From Clostridia bacterium (GTDB lineage Bacteria; Bacillota; Clostridia; Monoglobales; Monoglobaceae), in contig JAFQSM010000026.1 of NCBI GenBank assembly GCA_017409575.1, positions 1 to 40,986 of the forward strand: a stretch of 40,986 bases of DNA, written 5' to 3'. Within the stretch, counting starts at the first letter, position 1; every line of letters begins with the position of its first letter. This document shows, piece after piece, positions 26,504-34,848 of the stretch. The notes beneath the pieces were generated by a model. It was given only the letters and a program-made list of their open reading frames with translations. It was not told the origin of the DNA and did no database searches. Position numbers and translations under genes: made by a program.

Positions 26504-28066
26504 CTATATTCCAACCCTCGCTTCCGCGCCTCCTACATATTTTATCTTGATTTTGTCTTTCCTAATAATTGTTACACTTTCAATTACTGTTCTAACTATT
26601 TGATTAAAATACTCATTCATGTTTAAGTCTGTACTATCAATGATTTCTTCTATATGTTTCATCATAGCATCTTCGGGCGAAACTGCATATTTGAGTTTTT
26701 CATTTAATTCTGTTATTCGAGATTCTACAGTATGCATTTTATCCACATAGAATTCTATGTCATCGGTTCCTTTTATAATATTTCTCAGCATATTTAATTC
26801 TTTTTCATGCTTTCGTATATTAGTTTTGATAACCTGCGAATTATACTCATCATCCTTAAAGATAATAGCCTCAATTTCTCTTTTTACGGTTTCTTTAACA
26901 TCTTTTGTACTCTTCAAAATATCCTTTATACTATTCAGTATAGCATTGTGTAGTGTATCTTCCAAAAGGGTTGGTGACTGTTTACAGTTACGGGTCCCGT
27001 TGTTTAATCTCTCAATGCATCTCCATACTATTTTCTTCTTACCTCTCTTTGATTTCGTTACACGTCTATACTTACTGCCACATTCTCCGCAAATCACCTT
27101 ACCTGTTAAAGCATATTCAGAACTGTATCTACTTGTACTTTTGCTCCTATACAAATTTGCACGTCGTTGCATCTCTTCTTGCACCATATCAAATATTTCT
27201 CGTGACACAATTCCCTCATGATTATTTTCAATATAATATTGTGTTACCTCACCCTTGTTTTTTGCCGTTGTTTTTGTTAGATAATCAACCGTGTAACTTT
27301 TCTGTAGAAGCACATCCCCTTTATACTTCTCATTTTTTAATATTCCAGACACAGTAGATTCCTTCCATTCACCTGTCCCCCTTGCTGTTTCTATGTTGTT
27401 ATCGTTAAGCCACTTCTTAATTCCCCCTATGGAATTTCCCTCCAAGTACATATGAAAGATTTTGCGAACAATTGCTGCTTGTTCCGGAATTATAATAGGT
27501 ATTTTCCCATCTCCTCTATCATATCCATATAAGAATGGAGGAAAACTAAACTTTCCTTCCTTATATCCCATTCTTTTGCCTCTGGTTATATTTTGACTTA
27601 GGGACTCGCTTTCAGCCTGAGCAAAAGCACTAAACCATGTTAGAAATGTTTCACTAACTGCATCAAGTGTATTTATACCTTCCTTTTCAAAAATGACTCC
27701 AATATTGTTAGCTTTTAGTTTTCTAACATGTGTTAGACAATCAACAGTATTTCTTGCAAATCGTGAAATTGACTTTGTTATAATCAAATCTATTTTCCCT
27801 TTATTACACATCTCAATCATTCTCTGAAATTCAATTCTATTTTTATCATTCATTCCACTTATACCGAAATCAGCGAATATATCAATCAAAGTCCAATTAG
27901 GAGTATTTTCAATTTTGTTTTTGTAATATGTAATTTGATTTTCAAGACTATTTTCTTGTTCTTCTTTATCTGTACTAACCCTACAGTATGCTGCCACTCT
28001 ATATTGCTTATGTATGTCTGTTGACTGTTTGAAAATTGTAGCCGGAATTTCAGTTATCTTTCTCAT
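26504..28066 (-). CDS. Large serine recombinase (site-specific integrase)
   Basis: This 520-residue recombinase should integrate or excise the mobile element it lies on. The catalytic resolvase domain (about 20-170) has AAYCRVSTDKEEQENSLENQ with the nucleophilic Ser, and ITKSISRFARNTVD. A recombinase DNA-binding domain (about 185-290) includes PEQAAIVRKIFHMYLEGNS. A zinc ribbon follows (CGECGSKYRR, then WRC and NCKQ), then a coiled-coil segment (about 385-455) as in phage and ICE integrases. Its start overlaps the end of the KilA-N gene by 17 bases. It appears intact, with no frameshift. Confidence 0.95.
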   Translation of the reverse strand: MRKITEIPATIFKQSTDIHKQYRVAAYCRVSTDKEEQENSLENQITYYKNKIENTPNWTLIDIFADFGISGMNDKNRIEFQRMIEMCNKGKIDLIITKSISRFARNTVDCLTHVRKLKANNIGVIFEKEGINTLDAVSETFLTWFSAFAQAESESLSQNITRGKRMGYKEGKFSFPPFLYGYDRGDGKIPIIIPEQAAIVRKIFHMYLEGNSIGGIKKWLNDNNIETARGTGEWKESTVSGILKNEKYKGDVLLQKSYTVDYLTKTTAKNKGEVTQYYIENNHEGIVSREIFDMVQEEMQRRANLYRSKSTSRYSSEYALTGKVICGECGSKYRRVTKSKRGKKKIVWRCIERLNNGTRNCKQSPTLLEDTLHNAILNSIKDILKSTKDVKETVKREIEAIIFKDDEYNSQVIKTNIRKHEKELNMLRNIIKGTDDIEFYVDKMHTVESRITELNEKLKYAVSPEDAMMKHIEEIIDSTDLNMNEYFNQIVRTVIESVTIIRKDKIKIKYVGGAEARVGI

Positions 28067-28625
28067 AATTCATTACCTCCAAGTATTTCTCTATAACATT
28101 TAGCATCATTTCTGCAGAGAGCCAACACATAAAATGCATTGCTATTTCCCTATGTGCATATGTCCCGCCATTCTTTCCCTGTCTTGAAGCAATTCCGATA
28201 GAATTAGTTTCTTTAATCCATATTTTTGGTGTTAAAGTATTCAATTCCACCAAAATGGGCAGAAACTTTTCATTATGTTTTTTCTCCCACAAGGAAAGAA
28301 AATCAACAGTACCACTATCTCTTAACCACATTTGAATAGTGTAACCTGTTGATTTTTGTGGCTTGCTTCTTGCTAATTCAGTTAAAGAAATATATCCTGG
28401 ATTCTGCTCTAATAAATCGTTTCTTACCTCTCTTTTCTTCTTTCTAAATTCAACACTTGGATTTTGAATTCTGCTATATCTCCATACCTCAAATTCTTCA
28501 TACAGATTTTCTAATACTTCGTTATACACCTCCTCAGTTATAATTTCATTTTCAAGTAGCGGCTTCATATACTGCTCTTTGGCAATAATATATTGAAGCT
28601 GATTTTGAATTGCTGATTTGTCCAT
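28050..28625 (-). CDS. KilA-N domain protein
   Basis: This 191-residue protein starts at 28625, where GGAG lies eight bases upstream; an in-frame ATG at 28667 lacks this. The N-terminal 60 residues are helical and charged (IIAKEQYMKPLLENEIITEEVYNE), a pattern like SHOCT oligomerisation segments. From about residue 75 a KilA-N domain (PF04383) shows GYISLTELARS, TGYTIQMWLRD, SIGIASRQGKNGGTYAH and MHFMCWLS. KilA-N proteins are common on phages and mobile elements and bind nucleic acid; exact roles are unclear. Its coupling to the recombinase gene suggests a function in excision control or as an anti-repressor. Confidence 0.82.
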   Translation of the reverse strand: MDKSAIQNQLQYIIAKEQYMKPLLENEIITEEVYNEVLENLYEEFEVWRYSRIQNPSVEFRKKKREVRNDLLEQNPGYISLTELARSKPQKSTGYTIQMWLRDSGTVDFLSLWEKKHNEKFLPILVELNTLTPKIWIKETNSIGIASRQGKNGGTYAHREIAMHFMCWLSAEMMLNVIEKYLEVMNYEKDN

Positions 28626-28688
28626 AGCCAATTCTCCTTTCCCTTTAATAATAGAATTATATAACAAATCAGCAATTTTGTCCTTAGT

Positions 28689-29081
28689 CTAACTTCTAAC
28701 GTATCTGCAACGAGATTCTTTTTCGATAGATGCATCAACGAAACTTTCCAACGAAATAATATATGTTAAATATTTTTCGTTGTTTATAGTCTTATCTATT
28801 ACATCTCTTGTCCACTTATCTTTTCCAGACGGAGATTTAATTCCTCGATTCAATAATTCCGCCTGAATCTTTTGAAGACTATTTCCATGTATGGCCATAT
28901 CATATATCATTCTAACTACATTGGCCTCGTCTTCTTTGATGTATACAAAACCGTTTTCATCTCTACCAAACCCATAGCATACTCTTCCAAAAAATTTAGA
29001 TGTGTACAGATCCAATTTCAACATTTTATTTTCCTCCTTAAGTTTTATATTATTTTCATTTTTAATTCTATTAGTTGTCAT
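28689..29081 (-). CDS. Recombinase-domain-only small protein, possible accessory to the serine recombinase
   Basis: This protein of 130 residues (111 if translated from 29024) matches only the recombinase DNA-binding domain (PF07508): YGFGRDENGFVYI, EDEANVVRMIYDMAIHGNSLQKIQAELLNRGI and KWTRDVIDKTINNEKY, which line up with residues about 185-270 of the neighbouring 520-residue recombinase. It has no resolvase catalytic domain and no zinc ribbon. Two in-frame ATG codons, at 29081 and 29024, each have a perfect AGGAGG at good spacing, so two products may be made. It may be a directionality or competitor factor, or a remnant of a second integrase; I cannot tell which. Confidence 0.7.
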   Translation of the reverse strand: MTTNRIKNENNIKLKEENKMLKLDLYTSKFFGRVCYGFGRDENGFVYIKEDEANVVRMIYDMAIHGNSLQKIQAELLNRGIKSPSGKDKWTRDVIDKTINNEKYLTYIISLESFVDASIEKESRCRYVRS

Positions 29082-29279
29082 TTTGTGTTTCCTCCTTTCT
29101 GCTTTTAAAATATAAAAAGCACATCTTGATTTCTCTCAAAATGTGCTTGCGATTCATATAATTAAATTTTAAAACATCATTATAGTAATGTTTTATTCAT
29201 TAAATTTTCTTATTCTCCTTAAATCCACCTGAACAATTCTCCCAATCCCAAACCATCCTTTATGTTAATTTTGCATATA

Positions 29280-29330
29280 AAAAGAGACAAACATCATTAT
29301 AACTATGTTATAAAAAGTGTTTGTCTCTTT

Positions 29331-29331
<1 letters not shown>
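29280..29331 (-). terminator. Terminator of the tRNA-Leu/tRNA-fMet transcript
   Basis: AAAAGAGACAAACA pairs with TGTTTGTCTCTTTT around a 24-base loop; on the minus strand it ends in a T run. It begins where the encoded CCA of the tRNA ends. Confidence 0.8.
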
Positions 29332-29407
<76 letters not shown>

Positions 29408-29420
29408 ATATATAATTTTT

Positions 29421-29509
29421 TGGTGCCGGAAACCGGGATCGAACCGGTACGGGAAGTTAATCCCACAGGATTTTAAGTCCTGGGCGTCTGCCAGTTCCGC
29501 CACTCCGGC
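29421..29509 (-). tRNA. tRNA-Leu (TAA)
   Basis: The minus strand folds as a class II tRNA with a long variable arm (GTGGGATTAACTTCCCGT) and anticodon TAA. CCA is encoded. It lies 13 bases upstream of the initiator tRNA, so both come from one precursor. Confidence 0.95.
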
Positions 29510-29553
29510 ACATCATTGTCTCCAACTATTGTATTCTACCACAAGAAAGTTGC

Positions 29554-29627
29554 TTTGTCAAGAGAAAACTTTTATTTTTTATCGTTTTCTTAATATGACA
29601 AATTATTCATGCCGGTCGCAGTATAAT
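29554..29627 (+). promoter_or_regulatory. Spo0A-type promoter of spoIIGA-sigE
   Basis: A 0A-box-like TTTGTCAAGA lies at 29554-29563 and a second on the opposite strand (TTTGTCATAT) at 29593-29602 overlaps a possible -35 ATGACA (29595-29600). TATAAT follows at 29622-29627 with a 21-base spacer. The Bacillus spoIIG promoter has the same unusual design, an over-long spacer with a 0A box across the -35. Confidence 0.6.
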
Positions 29628-29670
29628 TAAAAATGTAACTTTAACTAACAATCAAAAAGGAGGTTGAAAA

Positions 29671-30573
29671 GTGCCGCCTGTTATTTATATAGATATGCTG
29701 TTTTTGCTTAATTTGCTTATGGATACAATAACAATTTGTGCAACAGCATTGATTCTTAAGCGAAACATTTCTCTAAGCCGAGTCTTTTTTGCTTCGGGAT
29801 TATTGTCCCTCTATTCCTCTGCTATGTTTTTCCCATATATACATATTTTATACACATTAGCAGGAAAAATGCTTGTTCTGTCACTTGCTACTGCGATTGC
29901 GTTCCCAAGTCACAGTTTTGGCCAGCTTTTTAAAAATGTTGTTGTCTTCTTTTTTGTTACTGCTGTTTTTGGTGGGATTATATTTGCTCTTGTTTTTGCT
30001 ACCAACTTTGGAACAACCATCAATGCAGCAGTCTCAAACGGAGAAATTTATCTTGATATAAAGGCATCAACACTGGTTTTTGCCCTTACGATATCCTATA
30101 TCTGTATATACACTATATCTTATGTAAAACACCGCAATTTTGTTCTGAACCCAAATATCGCAAAGCTGGAAGTTGCTCTTTTTTCAAAATCGATACACAT
30201 ATTTGCTTTTGCCGATACGGGTTGTACAATTTGTGACCCCCTTCGCAATATGCCTGCAATAATTATAAGTCCCGAAAGTGCAAAAAAATTACTTCCTGCA
30301 CGGATTTTTAAAGAACTTTCTGATGTTTCTGACTTTTCTGTCCTGGGGAAATACGCCTCGCGTTACTGTAAAATTCCCTTTTATACAATAGACCAAAAAC
30401 ACGGACTTTTGAATGGTTTTATACCTGATAAAATTATATTGAACAAAAAGAGCATCGAAAACTGCATTATTGCTATTGCCGACAACCCTTTAAGTCAAAC
30501 CTCGCAGTTTGATGCTATATTCAATCCGTCAATTTTGTCAGAGTCAAATGAGCTGACCCTCAATAATACTTGA
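29671..30573 (+). CDS. spoIIGA: Sigma-E processing peptidase SpoIIGA
   Basis: This 300-residue membrane aspartic protease sits in the sporulation septum and cuts the pro-sequence from pro-sigma-E in the mother cell. Residues 1-150 hold five hydrophobic segments (for example [19 protein letters not shown]). The soluble domain carries the catalytic motif FADTGC. The start is GTG at 29671 with AAAAGGAGG just upstream; no ATG fits. Its stop is 16 bases before the sigE ATG I favour. The presence of this gene shows the organism has the endospore programme. Confidence 0.92.
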   Translation: MPPVIYIDMLFLLNLLMDTITICATALILKRNISLSRVFFASGLLSLYSSAMFFPYIHILYTLAGKMLVLSLATAIAFPSHSFGQLFKNVVVFFFVTAVFGGIIFALVFATNFGTTINAAVSNGEIYLDIKASTLVFALTISYICIYTISYVKHRNFVLNPNIAKLEVALFSKSIHIFAFADTGCTICDPLRNMPAIIISPESAKKLLPARIFKELSDVSDFSVLGKYASRYCKIPFYTIDQKHGLLNGFIPDKIILNKKSIENCIIAIADNPLSQTSQFDAIFNPSILSESNELTLNNT

Positions 30574-30589
30574 AAGGATGTTTTATGTT

Positions 30590-31324
30590 ATGCTGAATTT
30601 TTTTATTGATAAACTATTCTTTTTGATATCCATTTTCCTTGCAAAAATCAAAACGCCGGGCAGCGTTCACTACATAGGCTCGGCAGAATCTCTTCCGGCA
30701 CCTCTTACACAAAGTGACGAAGAAGAGCTAATTTCAAATCTTAAAAACGGCACAGCCGAAAAAGAAACAAAAAACAAACTGATTGAACACAACTTAAGAC
30801 TTGTTGTTTATATAGCAAAAAAATTCGAAAGCACAGGAATTGGAATCGAAGACCTGATTTCAATTGGTACAATAGGTCTTATTAAAGCAATAAACACCTT
30901 CAAGCCCGACCGCAATATAAAGCTTGCAACATACGCCTCGCGATGCATTGAAAACGAAATCCTTATGTATCTCCGAAAAAATAATCCGTCACGAATCAAC
31001 ATTTCTATTGATGAGCCGCTTAACATCGACTGGGACGGCAACGAGCTTTTGCTGTCCGATATTCTTGGCACCGACAGCGACATAACCCAACGACATATCG
31101 ATGAAGAAGTTGACAAAGAGCTTCTTCACCTCGCAATGACCAAGCTTTCGAAACGCGAACAAAGTATAATGCAACTTCGCTTTGGCATAAATTCAAGCGG
31201 AGAAGAAAAAACCCAAAAACAAGTTGCCGACATGCTGGGAATCTCACAATCCTACATTTCAAGACTTGAAAAGCGCATTATCCTCAGGCTTCGCCGGGAT
31301 ATAAACAAAATGATTAACGGCTGA
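30590..31324 (+). CDS. sigE: Sporulation sigma factor SigE (pro-sigma-E)
   Basis: This sigma factor directs early mother-cell transcription. A hydrophobic amphipathic pro-sequence ([20 protein letters not shown]) precedes the conserved [13 protein letters not shown] processing region. Region 2 is seen as [29 protein letters not shown], and region 4 as [15 protein letters not shown] with the helix-turn-helix [18 protein letters not shown] choose ATG 30590 (244 residues) because GAAAGGA lies about 11 bases upstream; the ATG at 30578 has the same sequence directly touching it. It forms a two-gene operon with spoIIGA and its end overlaps the convergent cwlD-like gene by 11 bases. Confidence 0.95.
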   Translation: MLNFFIDKLFFLISIFLAKIKTPGSVHYIGSAESLPAPLTQSDEEELISNLKNGTAEKETKNKLIEHNLRLVVYIAKKFESTGIGIEDLISIGTIGLIKAINTFKPDRNIKLATYASRCIENEILMYLRKNNPSRINISIDEPLNIDWDGNELLLSDILGTDSDITQRHIDEEVDKELLHLAMTKLSKREQSIMQLRFGINSSGEEKTQKQVADMLGISQSYISRLEKRIILRLRRDINKMING

Positions 31325-32045
31325 AAAAATTCATTATTCCAAGATATATCCCCCAGGCCAGCTTGCGCTGGTATTCGGAGGTTTTTAAAAGTTCGCGTTC
31401 TTCGCTGTTTGACAAAAATCCACATTCGACAAGAGCTGACGGAACAGTATTCCCCTTGAGTACATAAATCTTATCTCCTGTGGCTTTTGCTTTTCGGTTA
31501 TTGCCGTCTTTGACAACCGATTTGACAGTCTCCTGAATTTCTTCACCAAGTCTTTTGCTTTCGGGGATATTATCATCATAAAAAACCTGAAGCCCTTTAT
31601 ACTGACTTTGACCAAACTTGTTCATATGTATACTGACAAAAACATCCGCCTTATAATCCTCTATATTCTTCTTTCTCGTTTTCAAATCGGACATTTTTTG
31701 CGAGGTGCCCTTGCCTCGATTTGGGTCGGCTGTATTGGTATCCTCGACCCTGGTCATATAGCATATACCTCCGTTTTCTTCGATATATGACTTCAAAATC
31801 ATTGCAATTTCAAGATTTAAATCCTTTTCCTTTACCTCGCCCTCTGATGCTCCGGCATCAATTCCGCCGTGTCCGGGGTCAATCAAAATAACCTTATTAC
31901 CAAGCGGAGCCGCTATCGTCTGACGCGTTTTAAAAAATTCTGCTGTGCCAAATATAGTTGCAGCAAATCCGACCACAATCATCAGAATGGACAAAATCAT
32001 CCTCGTGTGATGAGAAAAAACAACTATCTTCCACTTTTTATTCAT
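31314..32045 (-). CDS. cwlD: N-acetylmuramoyl-L-alanine amidase, CwlD-like
   Basis: This 243-residue zinc amidase (Amidase_3) has a signal anchor (about 14-35) and all catalytic residues: His in IDPGHGG, Glu in LNLEIA, His in VSIHMN and the catalytic Glu in [11 protein letters not shown]. CwlD makes muramic-delta-lactam in the spore cortex, needed for germination. The start at 32045 has GAGG nine bases upstream; a longer frame to 32099 lacks support. Convergence with the sporulation operon and a sigma-E-like promoter upstream support cwlD rather than a vegetative autolysin. Confidence 0.85.
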   Translation of the reverse strand: MNKKWKIVVFSHHTRMILSILMIVVGFAATIFGTAEFFKTRQTIAAPLGNKVILIDPGHGGIDAGASEGEVKEKDLNLEIAMILKSYIEENGGICYMTRVEDTNTADPNRGKGTSQKMSDLKTRKKNIEDYKADVFVSIHMNKFGQSQYKGLQVFYDDNIPESKRLGEEIQETVKSVVKDGNNRKAKATGDKIYVLKGNTVPSALVECGFLSNSEERELLKTSEYQRKLAWGIYLGIMNFFSR

Positions 32046-32065
32046 AGCCAACACCTCTTTTCTAA

Positions 32066-32095
32066 AGGCTATGCAGTACAGAGGTTGTTTTATAC
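32066..32095 (-). promoter_or_regulatory. Possible sigma-E/sigma-G promoter of the cwlD-like gene
   Basis: On the minus strand GTATAAA (32089-32095) and CATAGCCT (32066-32073) are 15 bases apart, close to the sporulation sigma-E pattern (ATA-rich -35, CATA-type -10). The gene stands alone behind a terminator, so it needs its own promoter. Confidence 0.4.
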
Positions 32096-32097
32096 AC

Positions 32098-32125
32098 AAA
32101 AAAGGGAGGACTTTCGTCCTCCCTT
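32098..32125 (-). terminator. Terminator of the EF-G-like gene
   Basis: AAGGGAGGAC and GTCCTCCCTT form a 10-bp stem with a GAAA loop on the minus strand, followed by a T run. It lies 12 bases after the stop codon of the EF-G-like gene. Confidence 0.9.
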
Positions 32126-32137
32126 AGTATTTTGTTC

Positions 32138-34201
32138 TTACTTTTCCTTTGCTTCTGCAATAATCTTCTCAACAATATTTGCCGGAGCATCCTGATATCT
32201 TTCGAATTCAAATTCATAGCTGCCCTTTGCCTGAGTCATTGAGCGAAGGTCAGATGAATATGTGTGCATTTCTGCCATAGGTACTTCGCCCTCAATCAAG
32301 GTTATTCCGTCACCCTGCGGGGTCATTCCAAGCATCTGTCCACGACGCTTGTTGATGTCACCAATAATGTCACCGGTATAGGTGTCAGGAACATACGCCT
32401 TGAGGTGTCCTATGGGTTCAAGAAGAACCGGGCTTGCCTGTTCCATACCTGCTTTGTAAGCAATTGATGCCGCTGTTTTAAACGCCATTTCTGACGAATC
32501 AACCGGATGATACGAACCATCAACCAATGTAGCTTTCAAGCCAACCATTGGGTATCCTGCCAGGATTCCCTGTTTCATACTCTCCTGAAGACCTTTTTCA
32601 ACTGCTGGGAAGTAGTTTTTGGGAACAGAGCCGCCAAATACCTTTTCTTCAAACAAAAGGCCATCGTCATAGGGAGCAAATTCAATCCATACATGACCGT
32701 ACTGTCCATGACCGCCCGATTGTTTTTTGTGCTTACCTTCAACCTTGACACTCTTGCGGATAGCTTCACGATAAGCAACCTTGGGCTCGGTCAATGTAAC
32801 ATCCACGCCAAACTTATTCTTAAGCTTGCTTACCAGAATATCAATGTGCTGTTCGCCCATACCCTTGATAACCATCTGGCGAGTCTCGGTATTGTTTTCT
32901 ATTGCAAAGGTCTTGTCCTCGTCCATAAGTTTGCCAAGACCCTGGCTGATTTTTTCTTCGTCGCCCTTTGCCTTTGGAACAACAGCAAGGGTGGTGTTGG
33001 GTTTTGCAAATTCTATCGAATCTATAACAATTCTGTCAGTAATGCTGCAAAGTGTGTCACCTGTGTTGGTGTTTGCAAGCTTTGTAACAGCACCGATATC
33101 ACCGGCATTAAGCTTTTCTACTTCAACCTGCTTTTTACCGACAACAGCAAATATTTTGCCCACTCTTTCACTTTGTCCTGTAACCGAGTTGTAAACTGTT
33201 GTATCGGGGGTCATAATTCCCGAATAAACCTTGAAGTACGAAAGTTTTCCTACATATGGGTCAGCAACAGTCTTGAAAACAAGAGCTGCAAGCGGATCGT
33301 TTACATCAACCTTGCGGCGTGCATCCGAGCCATCTTCCTTTTTAGCAATGAAGAAATCTTCGGACGAATCAGGTGCCGGGAAGTATGCGTTTATTGCATT
33401 CATAAGTGACGAAATACCCAGTTTGTTGTAAGCACTGCCGCACAGTACAGGTACAATATCACCTGCTGCAACACCTGCACGAAGTGCCGAATAGGTCTCT
33501 GCCAAAGTAAATGTCTCGCCGGCAAAGAATCTTTCCATAAGTTCTTCCGAACTTTCGGCAACTGCCTCATTTATCATTTCGCGAACAGGTGCGATATCTG
33601 CTTCCATACCGTCAGGTATTGCCGCTGTGACAGTTCTGTCACCTTCGAACTTTCTTGCTTCGCCCTCAACCACATTTACAAAGCCTGTGATTTTTTCGCC
33701 TTCACGAATAGGAACCTGAAGCGGTGCAATCTTTTTTCCATATTTTTCGCGAAGCTGGTCCAAAACGCCATAGTAATTAACGCGTTCGTCATCAACCTTG
33801 TTGATGAATATCATCTTGGGGATGCCTCTGTCGTCAGCGTATTTCCACGCCTTTTCAGCACCAACGGTAAGACCCGACTTACCACTCAGCACGATAACAG
33901 CAGCGTCAGCAACCTTTATACCCTGTTGAACTTCGCCAACAAAGTCAAAAAATCCGGGAGTATCTATAATATTAAACTTTGTGCCGCTCCAGTCACAAGT
34001 AGCAACAGCCGCACTGATCGAAAACTTGCGTTTTATTTCCTCCGGGTCAAAATCCATAACTGTGTTGCCGTCTTGGGTTCTTCCCATTCTTTCAACCGAG
34101 CCTGCTGTGTAAAGCATAGCCTCTGCCAGCGATGTCTTTCCCGAGTTTCCATGTCCTAAAAGACAAAAGTTTTTGATTTTTGATGTTTCATACAGTTTCA
34201 A
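32138..34201 (-). CDS. Elongation factor G paralogue (EF-G-like, FusA2 type)
   Basis: This 687-residue translational GTPase has G1 GHGNSGKTS, G3 DTPGF and G4 INKVDDE, then domains II to V ending in HTYSSDLRSMTQAKGSYEF. The early segment VERMGRTQDGNTVMDFDPEEIKRKFSI marks the EF-G-like second group, distinct from the canonical EF-G normally encoded near rpsL/rpsG/tufA; this copy stands alone. Family members may act in translocation or ribosome recycling, but their role is not settled. The ATG has GGAGGG ten bases upstream. Confidence 0.9.
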   Translation of the reverse strand: MKLYETSKIKNFCLLGHGNSGKTSLAEAMLYTAGSVERMGRTQDGNTVMDFDPEEIKRKFSISAAVATCDWSGTKFNIIDTPGFFDFVGEVQQGIKVADAAVIVLSGKSGLTVGAEKAWKYADDRGIPKMIFINKVDDERVNYYGVLDQLREKYGKKIAPLQVPIREGEKITGFVNVVEGEARKFEGDRTVTAAIPDGMEADIAPVREMINEAVAESSEELMERFFAGETFTLAETYSALRAGVAAGDIVPVLCGSAYNKLGISSLMNAINAYFPAPDSSEDFFIAKKEDGSDARRKVDVNDPLAALVFKTVADPYVGKLSYFKVYSGIMTPDTTVYNSVTGQSERVGKIFAVVGKKQVEVEKLNAGDIGAVTKLANTNTGDTLCSITDRIVIDSIEFAKPNTTLAVVPKAKGDEEKISQGLGKLMDEDKTFAIENNTETRQMVIKGMGEQHIDILVSKLKNKFGVDVTLTEPKVAYREAIRKSVKVEGKHKKQSGGHGQYGHVWIEFAPYDDGLLFEEKVFGGSVPKNYFPAVEKGLQESMKQGILAGYPMVGLKATLVDGSYHPVDSSEMAFKTAASIAYKAGMEQASPVLLEPIGHLKAYVPDTYTGDIIGDINKRRGQMLGMTPQGDGITLIEGEVPMAEMHTYSSDLRSMTQAKGSYEFEFERYQDAPANIVEKIIAEAKEK

Positions 34202-34287
34202 TTTTCAACCCTCCAATGTTTTTATGTATTGCCTTTAGTTTGTACTACTGATTCTGCCCCGAAAAAAGGCTTTATCAATATACTATA

Positions 34288-34316
34288 ATTATACTTTAAA
34301 AACTGGAAAATTTCAA
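34288..34316 (-). promoter_or_regulatory. Promoter of the EF-G-like gene
   Basis: On the minus strand TTGAAA (34311-34316) and TATAAT (34288-34293) are separated by 17 bases. The 5' leader would be about 80 bases with no recognised RNA element. Confidence 0.75.
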
Positions 34317-34376
34317 CCAAAAACCGAACAATATTTTTTATTTTTTTTGGATATTTTGACTAAAATTAAAAATAGA

Positions 34377-34405
34377 TTGTGTTTTTGATGTTTTTGTGAT
34401 ATACT
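34377..34405 (+). promoter_or_regulatory. Promoter of the structured RNA and 51-codon gene
   Basis: TTGTGT (34377-34382) and TATACT (34400-34405) are spaced by 17 bases. Transcription would begin near 34412, at the first paired base of the structured RNA. Confidence 0.6.
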
Positions 34406-34409
34406 GTTG

Positions 34410-34516
34410 TTGCGACAAATTTTTGAATAATTTTCTTCATTAGGGTTACGCTTTGTAAAAAGCGCAGCTCTGACTTTGTCATCCCTAATGAGGAATGTTC
34501 AAAAAGTTTGTCGCAA
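34410..34516 (+). ncRNA. Candidate structured RNA (three-way junction), unassigned
   Basis: A long outer stem pairs TTGCGACAAATTTTTGAA (34410-34427) with TTCAAAAA and TTTGTCGCAA (34498-34516, one bulged G). Inside, CTTCATTAGGG pairs with CCCTAATGAGG (11 bp). This closes a junction with two hairpins: CGCTTT/AAAGCG with a GTAA tetraloop (34449-34464) and TGAC/GTCA (34471-34481). A promoter lies just before it and a terminator just after. I cannot match it to a riboswitch class I know; it could be a new regulatory leader or a free small RNA. Confidence 0.6.
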
Positions 34517-34542
34517 AACATGTCGGAGTGATGCGTTTTTTG

Positions 34543-34572
34543 GATGTGTCGTTTCGGCGGCACATCTTTTTT
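34543..34572 (+). terminator. Terminator between the structured RNA and the 51-codon gene
   Basis: GATGTGTCG pairs with CGGCACATC (one G-T pair) around TTTCGG, then six T. It ends 16 bases before the small gene, so read-through would be required for its expression from the upstream promoter. Confidence 0.85.
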
Positions 34573-34588
34573 ATTGGAGTGATTACAA

Positions 34589-34744
34589 ATGGACGAATTT
34601 TTCTCAAGCAGGCTTTACAAAGTCGCAATCAAAAAAGAGCTTGAAAGGCAAAAAATAAATCCTGACGACCTTGCCGAAAGACACGCAATCAAAATGCTGG
34701 ATGAAATAACAAAAATTGTAGACACTCACTTCCCTCGGATATAA
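34589..34744 (+). CDS. Small protein of 51 residues, unknown function
   Basis: The gene starts at ATG 34589 with TTGGAG seven to eight bases upstream and ends at TAA. The product is charged and probably helical (IKKELERQKINPDDLAERHAIKMLDEITKIV), with no signal peptide or membrane segment. I do not recognise a family. Position directly behind a promoter, a structured RNA and a terminator suggests it is the regulated target of that leader. A bidirectional terminator closes it about 60 bases on. Confidence 0.65.
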   Translation: MDEFFSSRLYKVAIKKELERQKINPDDLAERHAIKMLDEITKIVDTHFPRI

Positions 34745-34804
34745 AAATCGAAAAAATCCTCAAAATACTTGTGTTTTGCAAGGTTCCCCCACATATTTAA
34801 ATGC

Positions 34805-34840
34805 AAGAAACCGCAGATTTAAATCTGCGGTTTCTTTTTT
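34805..34840. terminator. Bidirectional terminator between the small gene and ileS
   Basis: A perfect 16-bp inverted repeat (AAGAAACCGCAGATTT and its complement) has T runs beyond its right arm and A residues on the left. It serves the plus-strand small gene and, 9 bases after its stop codon, ileS on the minus strand. Confidence 0.85.
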
Positions 34841-34848
34841 TGTAAGTT

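Noticed and set aside
29172..29303. Direct repeat AAACATCATTATA (two copies about 117 bases apart) as attachment sites of the element
   Set aside because: Both copies lie on the same side of the recombinase genes and no copy is seen at the left end. Large serine recombinases also need only a 2-bp common core, so the true ends cannot be found by eye.
32507..33409. A 300-residue plus-strand reading frame opposite the EF-G-like gene
   Set aside because: It is Cys/Phe/Asn-rich, lacks a ribosome binding site and is antisense to a clearly conserved gene.
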